A stretch of DNA of 64,000 bases from Scolanthus callimorphus (GCA_033964015.1 CM066925.1:13314204-13378203), one strand, 5' to 3'. Positions 26,101-41,100 are shown, numbered from the stretch's first letter. The notes: generated by a model not told the origin, from the sequence alone. A program made the numbers and translations.

Positions 26101-29100
26101 GGAAATCCCCATAGAGTACATGCTGTAGAACTCTGTGTGCAATGGTCTAGCACATTATATTGATCTACTTGGTATTCTACCACTGTAGGTTACTGTATTT
26201 AAATCTAACTAGCAGCCATTTTAGTGTACAAGAACAATTTTCATTTTTCAGGCTGCACGTGTTCTTATGTATAAGGTACGTTTTGGACCAACTTTCAGCC
26301 TGAGTGTTCTTAATCCACTTGTTCTTTTATGCGGGTTTATACTGTATTCATAGTTCCGATCAAACAATGAAGCCATTTCACGCTATCTGGAGATACCAAT
26401 CAGGATTGGAAAGATTCTCCCACGGGGACTGATCGTGTCCCACAAACAGTATTTCAGGACGTCTGAAATCAGTCCGATTTGCAGCACTTTTTGTCTTTTA
26501 TGACAGTAAAAACTGAGATGATCCGAAGATAGAGATATCTGGTAAACCTTAGCGGGATCGGAATATTTTTGGAGTTTTATTAAGGAAAACCCTGGTTTGT
26601 TTGTGGGACATAACAACAGTAACTAAGGCTTTGAATGACAGGTCGGAACTATGAATTGTCCTACGTATACCAACCTCCAGTGTCGCGATTCTCTCCTTAG
26701 CGCTTTTCAATTCCTTGCGTAGTTCGTCAACAATGTCAAAACCTTTTAATTGTCCTACTCCGCCATCAGGCCCTCCAGTACCAGATAAACTGATACTCCC
26801 AGATTCCCCGCTAGCGGTGCTACCCCCGTTAATACCCCGACTGAACAAATCTTGCAACTTTTGTATCTCCTCCTCATACCACGCTAATTTTTTCTCCCGA
26901 GTTGCAATTTGAAGATTCAATTGTTCCTTTTCTTTTTTCAACATTTTCTCAGATTCTTCTAGTTCTTTTATTTGTTCTCGTAACGCCGGGATTGAGCTAT
27001 CCTTAATGAATCTATTCAATCCTATGATCTCTTCTTCCATCTCTTTGTTGTGTTGCTTCTGAGTTTCGAGTTCTGTGCTGTAGGACTCCACTTTCGCGAC
27101 GCTGTCTTTCACGAACCCATTCAGTTCCTCTTTTTCTCGTTGCAGTTGCTTTATTTCAGTTCTAAGAGACTGGTTTTCACTAGAGTTTACTTTTCCCTCT
27201 TTGGTTTGATTTTCCTCCTCCAGCCTTTTGTTCAAGGATTCAATTTCCTGTAAAAAGTAAGATAAAATTGTTTTGTCAAGGAAATGCATTGAAAGGTTCT
27301 ATAGTGCAACAGATACAGTGCTGCTATTCCATGAGTCATGCAAACCAAATTTACTTTTTACCGTTTATTTTATTCAATAAGATTTGTTTATTGATAACAA
27401 ACAACACACAAAGATAACTTTATCAGCATTGTAACAACACTACAACTGAGCGTAACTATACAACCAAGCGCCATTCTTGTACCCACAGCTCCCCGGCTCG
27501 TCACCTCGCGAGGGAAGCTCTAGTGACGAGCGGGGAAGTTCTGTGTACGAGAATATCGAAGCGCGCAAACGTGCTACTGAAACCAAACTTGATGTCTTTG
27601 TTTATTCAGAGGTTCTACTACGTTTTACTTCATATGTGTACTGCTCTCGTACTGCTCCCGCTAGGCAGGCAGGAGAAGCCGATGAGTCGGAGCTTCTATC
27701 TGAGATTGAGGCAGCGTTTTGACTGACCAAGCTATTTTTAGAAACAGTTTTCTATTGTTCAACGTAGGGTAGTTGTGGCAAGGCAAGAAGTCTGCTAAAA
27801 AAACACTCTAAACATTAAAAGAGTAACAGTGTTGCAAAAAGAATCAACAATATCCGACCATAATGAAGATTTGTGTGCCCTTCAAGGAATCAGACGTTTG
27901 GAAAACAATAGAAAACTTCTAAAAATAGCCAGCTGCCTTCATAACCTAGTGTGAGAGATGAAAGCTCCTACTGATGGACTCCTGGCAGAGTATCGAGCAA
28001 GCATGATATCTACTGGTGAGATGTGCGATGTTTTTACATAGTGCTTAACCACGATTGCATCGGCTACGTTCGCTGATTCCATTCTATGTCAGCTGTGCAG
28101 GACAAAATAAGCTATAGCAAACCAGTGCTCATGTGCCATGCCAATTCTGTTTATATTTTATCCATCAAAGTGCTTAACGTTTTAGTCTGAGCCCACGTTA
28201 CGTGCAGGTGCAGGACAGCGGGTACCACCATTGTGCGCATGTGCAGACAAACCTGCAACAGTCCATGGATTCGTCGATTCTTGTGTACTAGCTCACGCAA
28301 GACACCATTAAGCCTCGCGGGACTACCGTAAAATCCCGCGGGATCGATCACCAACCAATCGGAGCCAAGGACATCGGAATGAAAGGGTATATGTTTATCC
28401 GTATTTGGTAAGACAGACTCGTCTATGGGATAATATTCCCTGGTTCTATCCGACAAGTCATTATCGCTAGAACTATCCGCTGACGATTGGTGTGAAGAGA
28501 TCTCAACAGTTATATCGAGCTCCTCCCACTTCGTTTCTAACTCAGTCAAAATTTTGTCAAAAAGAAAACTAGCTCTTATCATGTTCTCCAACTCTGTGAT
28601 TGTCTCAAGAATGAATTGAACAAATGTTCTGTGGTGCTCATCATTGTTCGTAGTATCACGCGGTTTGCTTGAGTTTTCGGGGGTCTGTTCGCCAGTTACA
28701 CTGACATCACTGATAACTTTGTTCATTTTCCCTCGCTTTTCCGAGTGAGCTTCGTCGTCGCGCTTTGTGAACTTGTCTGCCTCGCGTTGTTCTCGTTCTA
28801 AACTTGAAATTTCTTCCTTGCGTTCCTGCAGATTCTAGGGGAATAAACAAGTAGGCAGTTAAATGTTTGCCAGCAAACATCGATACACTTGTGGGGTGCG
28901 CAAATAGACTGTTCTATGGCAAACCAAATATAACTGATCCTGAGAATGGCCAAATCATAAAGGCTCTTGACACCCGATTCAGACATCAGCCATTTGCGAA
29001 TGAGTGACTTATATTATATAATCCTTGAATTTCGCAAACCAAACTAAACTAAAACCATCCAATGAAGTGCTTCGTTTTAGGCAAGAATTATCATTGCGAC

Positions 29101-32100
29101 TTATGAAAAATAGTTCATGACACATGATTTCACGAGCAACGCTTGAAACTGGTGTATGCAGTCACTCATTCGCGTTCCATGTGGGACATATTCTTTATAG
29201 CACTTGAAATTCCTGCGCATGCTCACTGAATGCAATGATTTATTTTTCGGGACAAAAAGAACAATAAAGTTTAGAATAAATAACAATTCTAATTTGTTTT
29301 TAGATGTTGTTTACATGATTTGTGTCATACGTACCTCCATTATCCTGCTTCTCTCCTCCTTCAGCCCTTCATACCAAGATAACGCTTTCTCGTATTCTCC
29401 TTTCATATCAGCCAACGTAGCTTGCAACGAAACCTTTCCAGCCAACAACTTATTCCGCTCCTCGACCAACATTGTGATGCCTTTCTTGATTTTACCCCAG
29501 GATGCAGCGCGGCCGTGCATGACGTCATCAGTGCTAACGTAGTGCTCCCATGGCAGATTCGCTTCTTCGAGTGGCCGCTGGACGGAAGTAAGGATTCGAT
29601 GGCGCACCGCATGGAGCTGATAAGGATTCTGCCTCAAACTTCGGTCATCGTGTAAGTCCGAAGGAAGACTGCGTTTTCGTTCTCTAGTACTTCCAGTACT
29701 TCTAATCTCATTTTTCTTCACTGTCCGTAATTCTTCCATTCGCTGTCTAAGATCAGCTTGCACGATTTGTAAATTCATTTGAATCTTATTCTTTTCTGAT
29801 TCGGTTTCCTCGAGCCTCTTTCTACAATCCCTTAGTTCTTTTTCTAGCCTTGTAACATCAGCAATTGCTCTCTCGACCGCTGTTGTTTTCAAATTGTTAC
29901 TTTCGCGTAGCGAACGATTTTCTAGTTCGAGTTCTTTGTACTTTTTTTCTAAAGTCGTAGTGAAAATACTTGAATGAGTACCTCTTTTTCCTTCATGGCG
30001 CTCTTCAAGGTTTCGAGGCTCTTGTTTTAAGCCATTGAGATCTTCAGATTTGAATTCCCTGCCAATGTAGGCATTCTCATGTCCTTCCAACCCATGCTTT
30101 TGCGGCGAAATATCATTTCTGAGTCCTACAAAATCATCGTTACATTTTTCTTCAATTACAGAAATGGAATTCCTGCTAATCTCCATCAAAGGAGATCTGG
30201 GAATATGTCTAGTTGCTTCTTCAGAGTCCTTATGTTTCTTTTGGAGGTTGACGAATTCAAACGATAAGTTTTCGAAGTTTGTCTTCAATTCTAGATTTTC
30301 CTGTTCTAGAAACCCTGCCTTTTCTCTCAAATAATTGACTTCTGTCTGCAGTTTTAGATATTTATTAATTCCAGTTTCGAGCTGCCCATTTAGTTTCTCT
30401 ACTTCGTCTTTAAGGGCTTCAAGTTTTGCATTTTTGCTACTGAGTTCCACTTCCTGCTGTTCATATAGATCCATTGATTTACTGTGCTCTTTTTTCAAAT
30501 TATTCAACTCGTGACAGACAAGCTTCAAATCCTCCTTCAATCGAACGTTACTTTTCTCGATGTTTGAGTACATTCTGTGCTCCTCTAGTTTGTCTTTCTT
30601 AAGTTTCATTGTTTCAACACTGAAGTATTGATTTTCTTCTTGTAGAAGACCATTGTCTTGGGCTTTTTTCTTAAGCTCTTTTTCCTGCTTATTGTTGAGT
30701 TCAAGAAGCTTTTTATACTCGCTTTCAACAGCTCGTAAACGTGGTATTTCTGCCTGGTCTTTCTTCAAGCTCTCCATTTCTTCTTCTAAGTCGCGGAGTT
30801 CTTCTTGCTGTAGATTGTAGAGTTCCTGGAACTTTTTATGTTCTTTCTCTAGTGATTTAATTGCTCTAAGCTCTTGTTCTAAGTCCTGACACTTGTTCGC
30901 AAGCGTTGCAAAACTATCTAGTCCAGTTTTCTTTTCTCTTTCCATGTCATCAAGTTTGCATTGCAACTCAAATAACTTCGACGCTTTTTCCTTCGCGAAT
31001 CTCTCTAGTTCCTTCACTTTAAGGGCCAAATCTTTATTTTCTTGCTCCTTTGATCTGACCATGTTTCTCTTTGCTTCGAGCTCAGTGTTGAGATCATCTA
31101 AGTTCATCGTAAGGTTGCGAACAATCTCATCCTTTTCTTGTAACACAAACGCGAAATCTTTATTCGTCATCTCATCAAGACGGATTATCCGTTTTTTTAG
31201 CACGTTGATGACCTCATTGTCTGATTCCACTCGCCGTGAATCGTTCAGTCGTTTCAACTCCGCCAGCACCTCTTCTAACTCTGGGACAGACTTCGTTGAA
31301 TGGTCGGACTTCGTTGGGCGTTCGTGATTGCGTCGATACTCCTTCGCCTCTGCTTCGTGGACATCTCGGGCTCGTTCGAGGTCTCGGATACGCTTTGCGT
31401 AGCGCGTTTCCATTTCCTTCTTGCTTTCTTCGTAGCAATCAAGAGCTTCCTCGAGCTCGTCCTCATATTTGTCGATCATTTCGGACTTTTCTCGTTTGAT
31501 GCGCTTAATATCCTGTATAAATGGTTAATGGCCAATAACAAAATAAGGTTTTTATGCGAATAACATTGCATTTACATTTGAGATAACCTGGGGAACTTAA
31601 TTGACCGTTTTCACGATGTTGTGAGAACAATACCTTTGAGCCGTTCTGACTCGTTCTATTTTTTGTTAGTATAAACCAACTAATGGTCTATTACAAATCC
31701 TGCATTCTGATTGGCTGAGCTACTAATGGTCTATTAGTGATAGACCGTGCCTGGCAAAACCACCACCTTTCTTTGCAAGAAAACTTGATTTTTCCAACAT
31801 AAAATAATGGAATTCATTGGCAAAACCGACCAACTAGTTGGTTTATACTAAAACAATTAGACCTCTCGTCCTCATGTGCTATGATATCAATAGACCATTC
31901 GGCCTTCAGCCTCATGGTCTATTCATCGTAGCACATTCGGCCTTGAGGTCTAATTGTTAATTATTCAAAACAGACAAGCACTGTTCTCATCCCATTTATG
32001 CTGCGTGCGCAACATCGTGAAAACTTTCAATTGCTTGAAGCTAATAGACGACTACAGCTATAGGCGCGCGCGCTCTCTTTCTTTTGAGCAACGCTTTTGT

Positions 32101-35100
32101 CGTTGTTGCTTTTGTTAGTCACGACCCCACCCTGCCTACCTTCACTAACTTTTGCTATTTGTAGGCAGGATGGATTTATAAATATAATTGTATATAAATA
32201 AATAAAGATGAAGTTGAATTTAAAGCATTGGCTAAACTAGAACACATGTAGCGCGCAACATTGTAGCCGGACACATGTTTCCTTCGTGTTTCCCTGTTTT
32301 CGCCAGACAAGAAACATTTGCTGTGTCCGAGACACACGCGTGCGATGTTTCCTAGTTTAGCCACTCGGGGAAACATGCAGGACACAAATGTTGCGCGCTA
32401 CACGTGTCCTAGTTTAGCCGTAGGTTAACACAACTACCAACACAACTACCAGGATAAAACGCGAGCATACAACGCACTTGATTCGTGAAATGTTACACGA
32501 CTACCGACATGCAACGCGCGCTATCATTAAAGCTGGAATCGTCCATTGTAGAAAAAAAGTTCTGTCGCTGGCGCCATTTCATGCGCGTGCACTGAGCAAT
32601 ACTTTGATCACTTTTTAGTCGTTTTCACGAGCCTGTGGACTCGTTTCGTTTGCTGTAATAAGATTCCCTTATAAGCAGAGGCCTGCCAAGGCAAACCTGC
32701 TCAAGCCCTTTCATTTTTTCGCCATAAAAACCTCTACCAGCAAGGGCGACTTATGAAGTCGCTGCGCTCACTCGTGAGATATTAAAATTTGAACACTCGA
32801 AGATAAATTCCATATCCACGCGCGGCATGTATTATTCTCTATATATGTGTCCGACTACAATGTTGCGCGCTCCATGTTTCCTAGTTTAGCCAGGGCGTTA
32901 TGTACCCATGATACCGTTGTATTAAGCCTTGCTTCATTGAAAATATAGCACAACTGACCTGGCGCTGGCTTTCTATCTTTTCCTCCAAGCCTCTCGTCTT
33001 CCGTACTTCGTGGCTCAGTTTGTCTTGGAGCTGCGATATGTCATTGTACAGACCCGCGATGGTGGACTCGTGGGCAATTATAGTTGACTGAGAATCAATG
33101 ATCCTCTTCTCGAGTTTCTCTCTTTCCTTTGTCTGAAAAAGAATGGATATGTTGATCAAAAGGTAACACTTATCATTCTTAATATGTGAACGTGGAAAAA
33201 AGATAATGAACAACGAGGCTCTGTTATCAATCTCGTTCCCAGAGAATACTCTGCTGTTGTTTTTGTCGTGGGCTCTGGCGGCAGACAATCGTAGACCGAT
33301 TCTGATTGGCCGATATCTCCGTCGCCATTTTGAAATTTGCCTAACCGGCAATACTGGAACTCCCAGATTCTAGGACTTCCGGTTTCGTCTGCGTCCAGAG
33401 CCTCAGACAGTCAGCATGACCGAGAGTCTCTGGGAACGAGAATGGGTTGTTATTACAACTGTAAGTGCCTCTTTGACGCCTTGTTTTCATCTTCTCTATG
33501 TGGAATAGGCCTTTCAGGCTATAATGCACGTGCGCGCTGCATGTTGGTACATGCGGGATATTTACCGAACTGTTAAAAAGTGTGTCGCTGTATTATGGTA
33601 GTTAAGCCTGGTGCACACTTGCGACATAACGACATAAGAAAAATATCACGCGAACAAAATTTAGTGGTTTCAAAAAGATGAAGTGCACAAAAATCACATA
33701 AGACTGCTTTGGTGATGTAGTCAAATGATGGTCCACGGAAATTTTTGATTTTTTTCCCATGCTTTTTTCGTTGCAACATAACGTTCTTATGTCGTTATGT
33801 CGCTAGTGAGCACCGGGCTCGGAATCCTTTGAAATGTTGCGCGAAAGGCGCGCGCTTCTCAATTCGTCTCCCAATTTTCAAGACAATATCAAGAATGAGA
33901 GACTCTTGTGCGACGCTAAATGGAAAGCATCGTAAAAGCATTCTAAAGGATATTTTCATGCTTCGAGACCGTTGCGAATTTCTATGGTTCACACAAGAGA
34001 CATATCAACATCAGTGCGCGTGCCCTCGCGTTCCAAATAACGACAGAGGAACCAAGTTGATTTATTGTTATGTCGCTAATAAACTCAGCCAGCCTTTAAC
34101 CATGAACAAAAGCGACTGCTATTGACTTATTTTAGATCGAAAGCTGCTAATACCACGTGAAAGTTTACGCAAACGCGTTCTATCGAGTAATTTGATTGGC
34201 TTATGGATTGAAATGTTTGATAGTACACCCATTCTGATTGGTCGATCTACCACTAACCTGTGCTTCATCTGAAAGCTCGCTCTCGCTGTCCCTCTCGCTA
34301 CCCGTCTCGCTTGCCGTCGTCTGCAAATCAAAGAGTCTCTCATTCTCCACAGCCAACGTGTCGACTTTCTCTTGCAGTTCTCCCAACTCTACGTCTCGGG
34401 ACTTCAGCTCTTTAGACATTTTTCTGTTCTTTTTGTGAGATGCCTCGAGTTTTGCTTGTGCCTCAGCGAGCTCGTTCTTCAGTTTAGCTAAAACAAGAAA
34501 GCGTTTAATAATTGCGACATATTTATTACTCTCCTCTGTCTACGCGTACTAAACAGGGGTTTCAATACGTTTTGACGAAGCAGGCTAAGTTTTTGATGTA
34601 GGCGGCTGGGTTTTGTGGCTTCTAGGGGGTAAGGGGTACGGGCATCCAACCGGGAAATTTCGAAATTTCGGTAGCAGAAAAATTAGGGGTTTTCCTGCGT
34701 TTAGAGGGCAAGATAATTGGCATATTCGTGTATTCTATTGCTTTAATATTGAAGTAATAATGAAGTTACCGGCGGTCAGCAGTGAATATAGCTAGGCGAC
34801 TGACCAAAGCAAACTCTACGAATTAGAGTATCATTTTTTCTTTTGTATATTATTGTAAACCCAATAATATTTGAGTTCTCTTTTTGCCCTTGTGGAAATT
34901 CAGAAGTCGAAAATAAATACCCAGTGGAAATTATTTGGTAAAAGAAAGTCCCTTTGAAAATTCCAGGGTGAAAAATAACGACCCCTTGGATATTCCAGGG
35001 ACAAACACAAAAAACCCTGTGAAAATTTCAGTTTCCTCGATATACAGCAGCACTTTAGCCTGCGATCCGCCTCTTCAGTGGGTTTTTCGGATATTTGATT

Positions 35101-38100
35101 TTGAGGGCGCGGGAATCCTGTGTCAGATTTCTTTCCGCACACAGGAATCCCGCGCGCCAAAAAAATCAAATATCCGAAGAAAAAAAAAACACTGGATAGC
35201 CGGCTCGCAGCCCTTTGCGGCTTTGCGAACCTCCTTTTACCTGTTTCATCGTCCATTTTGTTTTGAGACTTGGCTTTCTCCAGGTCACTGTATGATTTAC
35301 TTAATTTAGATGCCAACTCTTCACACGTCTTCTGAGTGTCTTCTCGTTGCTTTCGGAATTTATTTGCCTCCTTTTCTAGATCCGACTTCTCTTTTTTTAA
35401 TTCCACCACTTGTCGCTCCAGTTCCTTACTGGACAATTTCTTCATTTCCTCAATTTCCTCATTCGCAAATTTTAGCTCTCCTGTAACTTTCTTGAAATCT
35501 TGACTCGACTTTCTTAACCGCTTTTCAAGATCTCGGACTTTGTCTTCCAAAACCTTACACTCCTCAACCACGACTGCTTTTTGTTCCTCCATGACTTGGA
35601 ATTTCTTTGTAAGTTCAGCTACAAGAGAATCCTTTTCTTGTCTAAGACTCTCATATCTCTTTTCGAAATCGTCTCGCTCCTTTGTTAATGCACAAATCTG
35701 AGCATCTCTTTCTTTTTCATGTCCTAACTTTTTCTCTTCGCGTTCATTTTCATCATTTCTTATTTCCTCAATTCTCTCCTTTAACCTTTTATTTTCTCGC
35801 TCGAAATTCTTCTTTTCTCTCTCGTACTGATAAACCTTATCCTCTAGTGCATCGTAATGCTCTAGTTTTCCTTTCAGTGCGTTATATTTATCTTGCATTT
35901 TCGAGAACTGAGTATTCTTCTTGTTAAGTTCCTCCTCCAGACCTTTTCTCTGAGTCTCTAGGGATCCTACTCTCATTAGTAAATCCATTTTAGATTTCAC
36001 CTCCCCGTTCAGTTTTTCATTTTCTTTCTCAAGTTTTTTTAGTTTTCCATCCAGACTTTTATGCCCTTTTTCCATCTCCTCAAGATCCTCTTCTAAAGTT
36101 TCTGCTTTCTCCTCCTCTACTTTAACCTTCTCTTCGAGTTCAGCTCGTTCACTTTCTACTTCTTTCAACTTCACAAGTAAAGTTTGTATTGTGCTTTCAA
36201 GTTCTTTATTTCCCGCAGAAGACTTTCCGCCGTCCTCTGAAAATTAGAAATGCTGAGTGAGCCGACAAAGCGTTTTACTTAATGCTGTAGGTTTAACATC
36301 TAAAAAGTTGTACTCCCTCTTTTCGTCCCACTCCAGTGACACGTATAATCTTGCATGCCATGAAAATATTTTTGGGGCGTAAAAAGGTCACATTCTTATA
36401 GACATCTATAATTGACAAATGCGCTTATTTTAGGGACGAAGCGTGTATTAATGAAGATGTGTATTAATGAACTCTAATAGAACGAAGCAATGTGCATGAA
36501 AAAAACAGCCCCAGAACCCCCACCCACTACGGCCATTCCAGAGCGCTCTGCTCAAGTATAGCGCTGTTCACGCTGACGTCATCCTTTGATATAAATGTGC
36601 CAACCAGAGATCGATTGGTTCACAGAACAAAGGGCGCTATTCAATCTACGGTTGGCATTAGAATGCCAATGTCGATAAACAGTGAATAGTGCTATACTAC
36701 TGCAACCTACAACCATGTGGGACATATTGCGGAGGGGCGGGGCATGGGGGGGGGGGGGGGGGGCTATTGCAGAGTATTAGTGATAGTCCCTAAAATAAGC
36801 GCATGATCATGTTGGCATTGCGTACCGGTATCGACGCTGTTTGTTCGCAAGAACGACTCTACAGATGATATGCTCTCACTCAAGTCTTCACTTGCCAGGA
36901 TGTTGCTGTTGATATCACTAAGACACTAAGGAATGGAAACACAAGCAATATTAATATAGAGCAAGTGATATGTGAAACATGTGGGGCGAAACGCATTATA
37001 TCCCCCTTCCCCCGCCCCTTTCCCCTATGCATTCGCTTTTGTGATATGGAAGCATCAAAGAACTCCAGGCAGCCACTCCTCTGTTATTTCTTACCGGCCT
37101 CGTTATTGTAGAGGATCGATGCCTTCGTCCTTGTCTACCAGCAGTCTGCGATAGCAAACAATAATTTTTGTACAACCTGTCAAAAAATACGTCTTGATCT
37201 AATCCCCCAAAATACATTTATGTATACCGGGAATAACCAAAATAACAGTCCAGGTTTATCAAATGACCTTTTAACTGTTAAATCAATGCAAATTTATAGT
37301 GTTTATATCTATTAACAAGAGGATGGAATTGGATTTTAATTTGAATTATTTGCTTGTCAGGTAAGCGTGCGAGTATAAAATTAGCTTGTTTCTTTGAGTG
37401 TAGCCTTGTTGGAACAGCTTCCAATACTACCGAGAAAGGTAAAGCGAGTGGAGACCAAGTGTGACGGATACTTACGGTTATCCAAGAATGTTCAAGACAT
37501 TGACTGACTGTCATCCTCGCGCTATAATGAGACAAATGATCGTTAGAAACGTGTTTATGTTGGGCATTCGGAATCTGCGCCTTGCATATTCCCCCATGGA
37601 TTCCCTCGTGCTTACATATCTAACTTATTATATTCCTTTTTCACTTTGACCATTGGACTACTAGCAAACGCTTCCTGAATAAATGTAATGAAGTAATTAT
37701 CCCTTGTGCCATGTAATTTACCTTGGAGATCTGACCAAGAGTTTACTGATAAAATCCTTTGCCTCCTCCGTGACGTCATCAAACACCTCGGTAAACGACC
37801 ACCTACACTGGGAAATGTTGCTGAACGTGTCCGCCTCACTTTCGCCCAGGAATGGCGAGCTGCCACCGAGTCTACAAAAGAAATGGTGAAACCAGGTTTC
37901 GTCTTGTCTTAGCGTGTCAGCGAAGGAGTGAAGCTCGGAGAATCTGGTATCGAGGGGAGATTCGTACCAAACCGTTACTTGTGTTTTGTGTTTTTTTTTT
38001 GGGTTGGGCGACGACCGACGACCGGTTAGCGCAGTGGTAGAGCGCCGGGCTTATGTTCGGGAGGTTGGGAGTTCAAACCCCGGCCGGGCCAACACTCAGG

Positions 38101-41100
38101 GTCTTTTCTAATAATTGAGGAGAAGGTGCTGCCTTTGCTCTAACATCTGCAAATGGTTAGACCTTCGCGTCTTCTCGGACAAGGACGTTAAACCGTAGGC
38201 CCCGTCTCTCACATACACTACACTAACCAGAACCAGAGGGACGTTAAAGAACCACGAGGACTGTCGGAAGTTGCCCAACCTCAGTGTCACAGAACTCACA
38301 ATGCTAACACACACTCATGTTTATAAAAGCTGGTTCTATAGGATGAGTTATCCGTTAATGTAAAGCATTGAAACTACGGTGTAATGCTATATCTATATTT
38401 ATTTATTTATTTATTTTTTTTGGGCTCGGACCCGGGAGGTCCCTAGCCTCGCTCAAACATCATAGCGAGGCTACACTACACTACACAATAAATACGATCA
38501 TGGCTGGAGTTCCAGCCGAAAGCTTATCGTAAGTTTCTTTCCCTTGCTCCAGTATAAAGGTTAATCATACTCTTCCTGAACATTCATAACTGTGTTTCTT
38601 TCCGTTAGTGCGTTTTTGCTTTACTGGACTGTTACCTGTATTGCGTTACTTGGCGGGAGCGCAAAGCCTTATGGAAAGGCGCCCACAAAGCGTTGCACCC
38701 CTCGCTACTCGCCCCACAATCCATTACGCGCCATTCTAATTCTTCCCACAACTACCTGCGTGTTCTTCTCGACTCTTCTTCGATGACAACTGATACGATT
38801 TTAATGATTTTTAGGTGCACGGCAATGGCAATAAAACACAATGAGATCTAAACACATTGCATCATTATCAGCGCCATATTTGGAGCATCAGTCAGACTTA
38901 CGTCATATAGGTGGTGACTCCTACAGACCACATGTCCGTTGCCAGGGAAACCGGCTCGTATGCGACAACTTCAGGGGCTAGACAAGTACAATGGAACACG
39001 GTACATTGTTAGCAACAAGCTCAAATATGCTGGCTTATAAAAATGTTGCTCGTTGATCAAAATGTTTATCCATCTGCGTCAGAAACTTTCGTCGAAGGCT
39101 GTCGGCTGATAAATAGATGGGTTAAACAGACCTTCCAAATAAGGTAAGAGGATTTCCTAATAAGGAAGTTTTGTAGCGTCGGCAATTAGAAATTTTTTGG
39201 TGAAATTTTCTTGATATGAGCAACTTCCCAAATGGGGTTATCTTGCAAGCATGGGTTATCAAGATTAGCTTTTCTAAAGCCCTGGCTAAACTAGGACACA
39301 TGTAGCGCGCAACATTATAGCCGGACACATGTTTCCTTCATGTTTCCCTGTATAGCCACGCGAGAAACATTGTTGCGCGCGATACATTTTGTAGCCGGGA
39401 CACAAGAAATGTTTCTTGGAAGACAAGAAACATTTCATATGTCCGACTCAGGGGACTTAAGGCATGGGTCTCATTTGCATTCAAAATGGCGGATCAAAAA
39501 CGTTAGGGGGTGGTCTATCTTCAGTGGCTTTGCTTCTCCCACTGTCAAACATGGTTAAGGTTGTTAACGGTCATCAAATACATAGATCTTATGTTTTGTT
39601 TCCATACAAACATGGAATCTGACCTTTGAACCTAGCATTTAAGCAATTTTCATAAACGTCCTCGGGAGGTATGCAAAAGTTACAAACTCTGGGGATTTAA
39701 CAATGTGATGTGTTTGAAGTCACCGCCGGTATATCTGTTCCAATTCGAGAGAATGTCCATCTCATTAGGAATCCTATTTTTGGACACTGTGAAATTTGAT
39801 ATCCTGTAATAACTTCGAAATTAGAAATGCTGTGCAAGATATCGAATTGGAGTGATAAATACTACCTGATAGTCTACCATTTCCATAGGATGGTTTCAAG
39901 AAAGATGTGAATTTTCCGATACTCCCGAAGCTTTGAAGTTTCATTTCTTAAAATTAAGGTCAAAGGTTAAGAATTGGTTCCCATGGGAACAACAATCAAC
40001 AAAATTATCAAGAATAACAAGACCTATAACATTATATCAGAACAAGAAGCCTATCTTCAATTCATCAAAAATTAAGGACTGATTGAATGTTTTAAGGGCG
40101 TGGCCGTATGGACCCATGCCTTAAGTCCCCTGAGGAGACACACGCGTTCGATGTTTCTTAGTTTAGCTACTCGGGGAAACATGCACACAAATGCTGCGCG
40201 CTACATGCGTCCTAGTTTAGCCGTAGCTTAAGCCTTCGTACTTACCCACATACTCGGCGATGCCGTACGAGATTTTGGTGTCAGAGGTGGGATCGTACTT
40301 TCTCGCCAGGCTGAAGTCAATAAGCTTGATACGCGCCTGCCTTTGTACTTACCCACATACTTGGCAGTGCCGTACGAGATTTTGGTGTCAGAGGTGGGAT
40401 CGTACTTTCTCGCCAGACTGAAGTCAATAAGCTTGATACGTGCCTGCCTTTGTACTTACCCACATACTCGGCGGTGCCGTACGAGATTTTGGTGTCAGAG
40501 GTGGGATCGTACTTTCTCGCCAGACTGAAGTCAATAAGCTTGATACGCGCCTGCCTTTGTACTTACCCACATACTCGGCGGTGCCGTGCGAGATTTTGGT
40601 GTCAGAGGTGGGATCGTACTTTCTCGCCAGACTGAAGTCGATAAGCTTGATACGCGTACCTCCCTCGCGTTTGAACATTACATTCTCCGGCTACAAGAAC
40701 ATGTACAAACAACGCTTTAGTTGATCAATATGTAATTATTGTTATCCATTTAAGCAATAAAAGTACTTTCCGCGTGCTCTCTGCTTTCTCACAAACACGA
40801 GGGGGATGTTGGGAGAACTGACCAAAACTTGAAAGACACGAGCCGAAGGCGAGTGTCTTTCAAGTTTTATCAGTTCGACCAACATTCCCCGAGTGTTTGT
40901 AAGAAACCAGAGAGCACGCAGAAAGTATTTTATTGCTTTTAGAAAATAACATACACACGCGCGACAGCGTTGCGTGACAATCGTGTTTCTCAGGTCTCTT
41001 ACAAACACGCTTTTTAACCAATCAGAATGCGCACATTCACAATACAACATAAGTGTTTTTTTTTCTAATATATCATAAACAGAAACATATAAGTGACGTT

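Noticed and set aside
37462..37889. CRISPR-like or phage-like spacing in the 107-, 162- and 48-bp arrays of the window
   Set aside because: The units are wholly repeated without unique spacers and the organism is an animal; they are tandem duplications and a minisatellite.
38030..38100. Functional tRNA gene
   Set aside because: Boxes A and B are present but the acceptor stem does not pair well and a SINE body follows, so it is a tRNA-derived SINE head.
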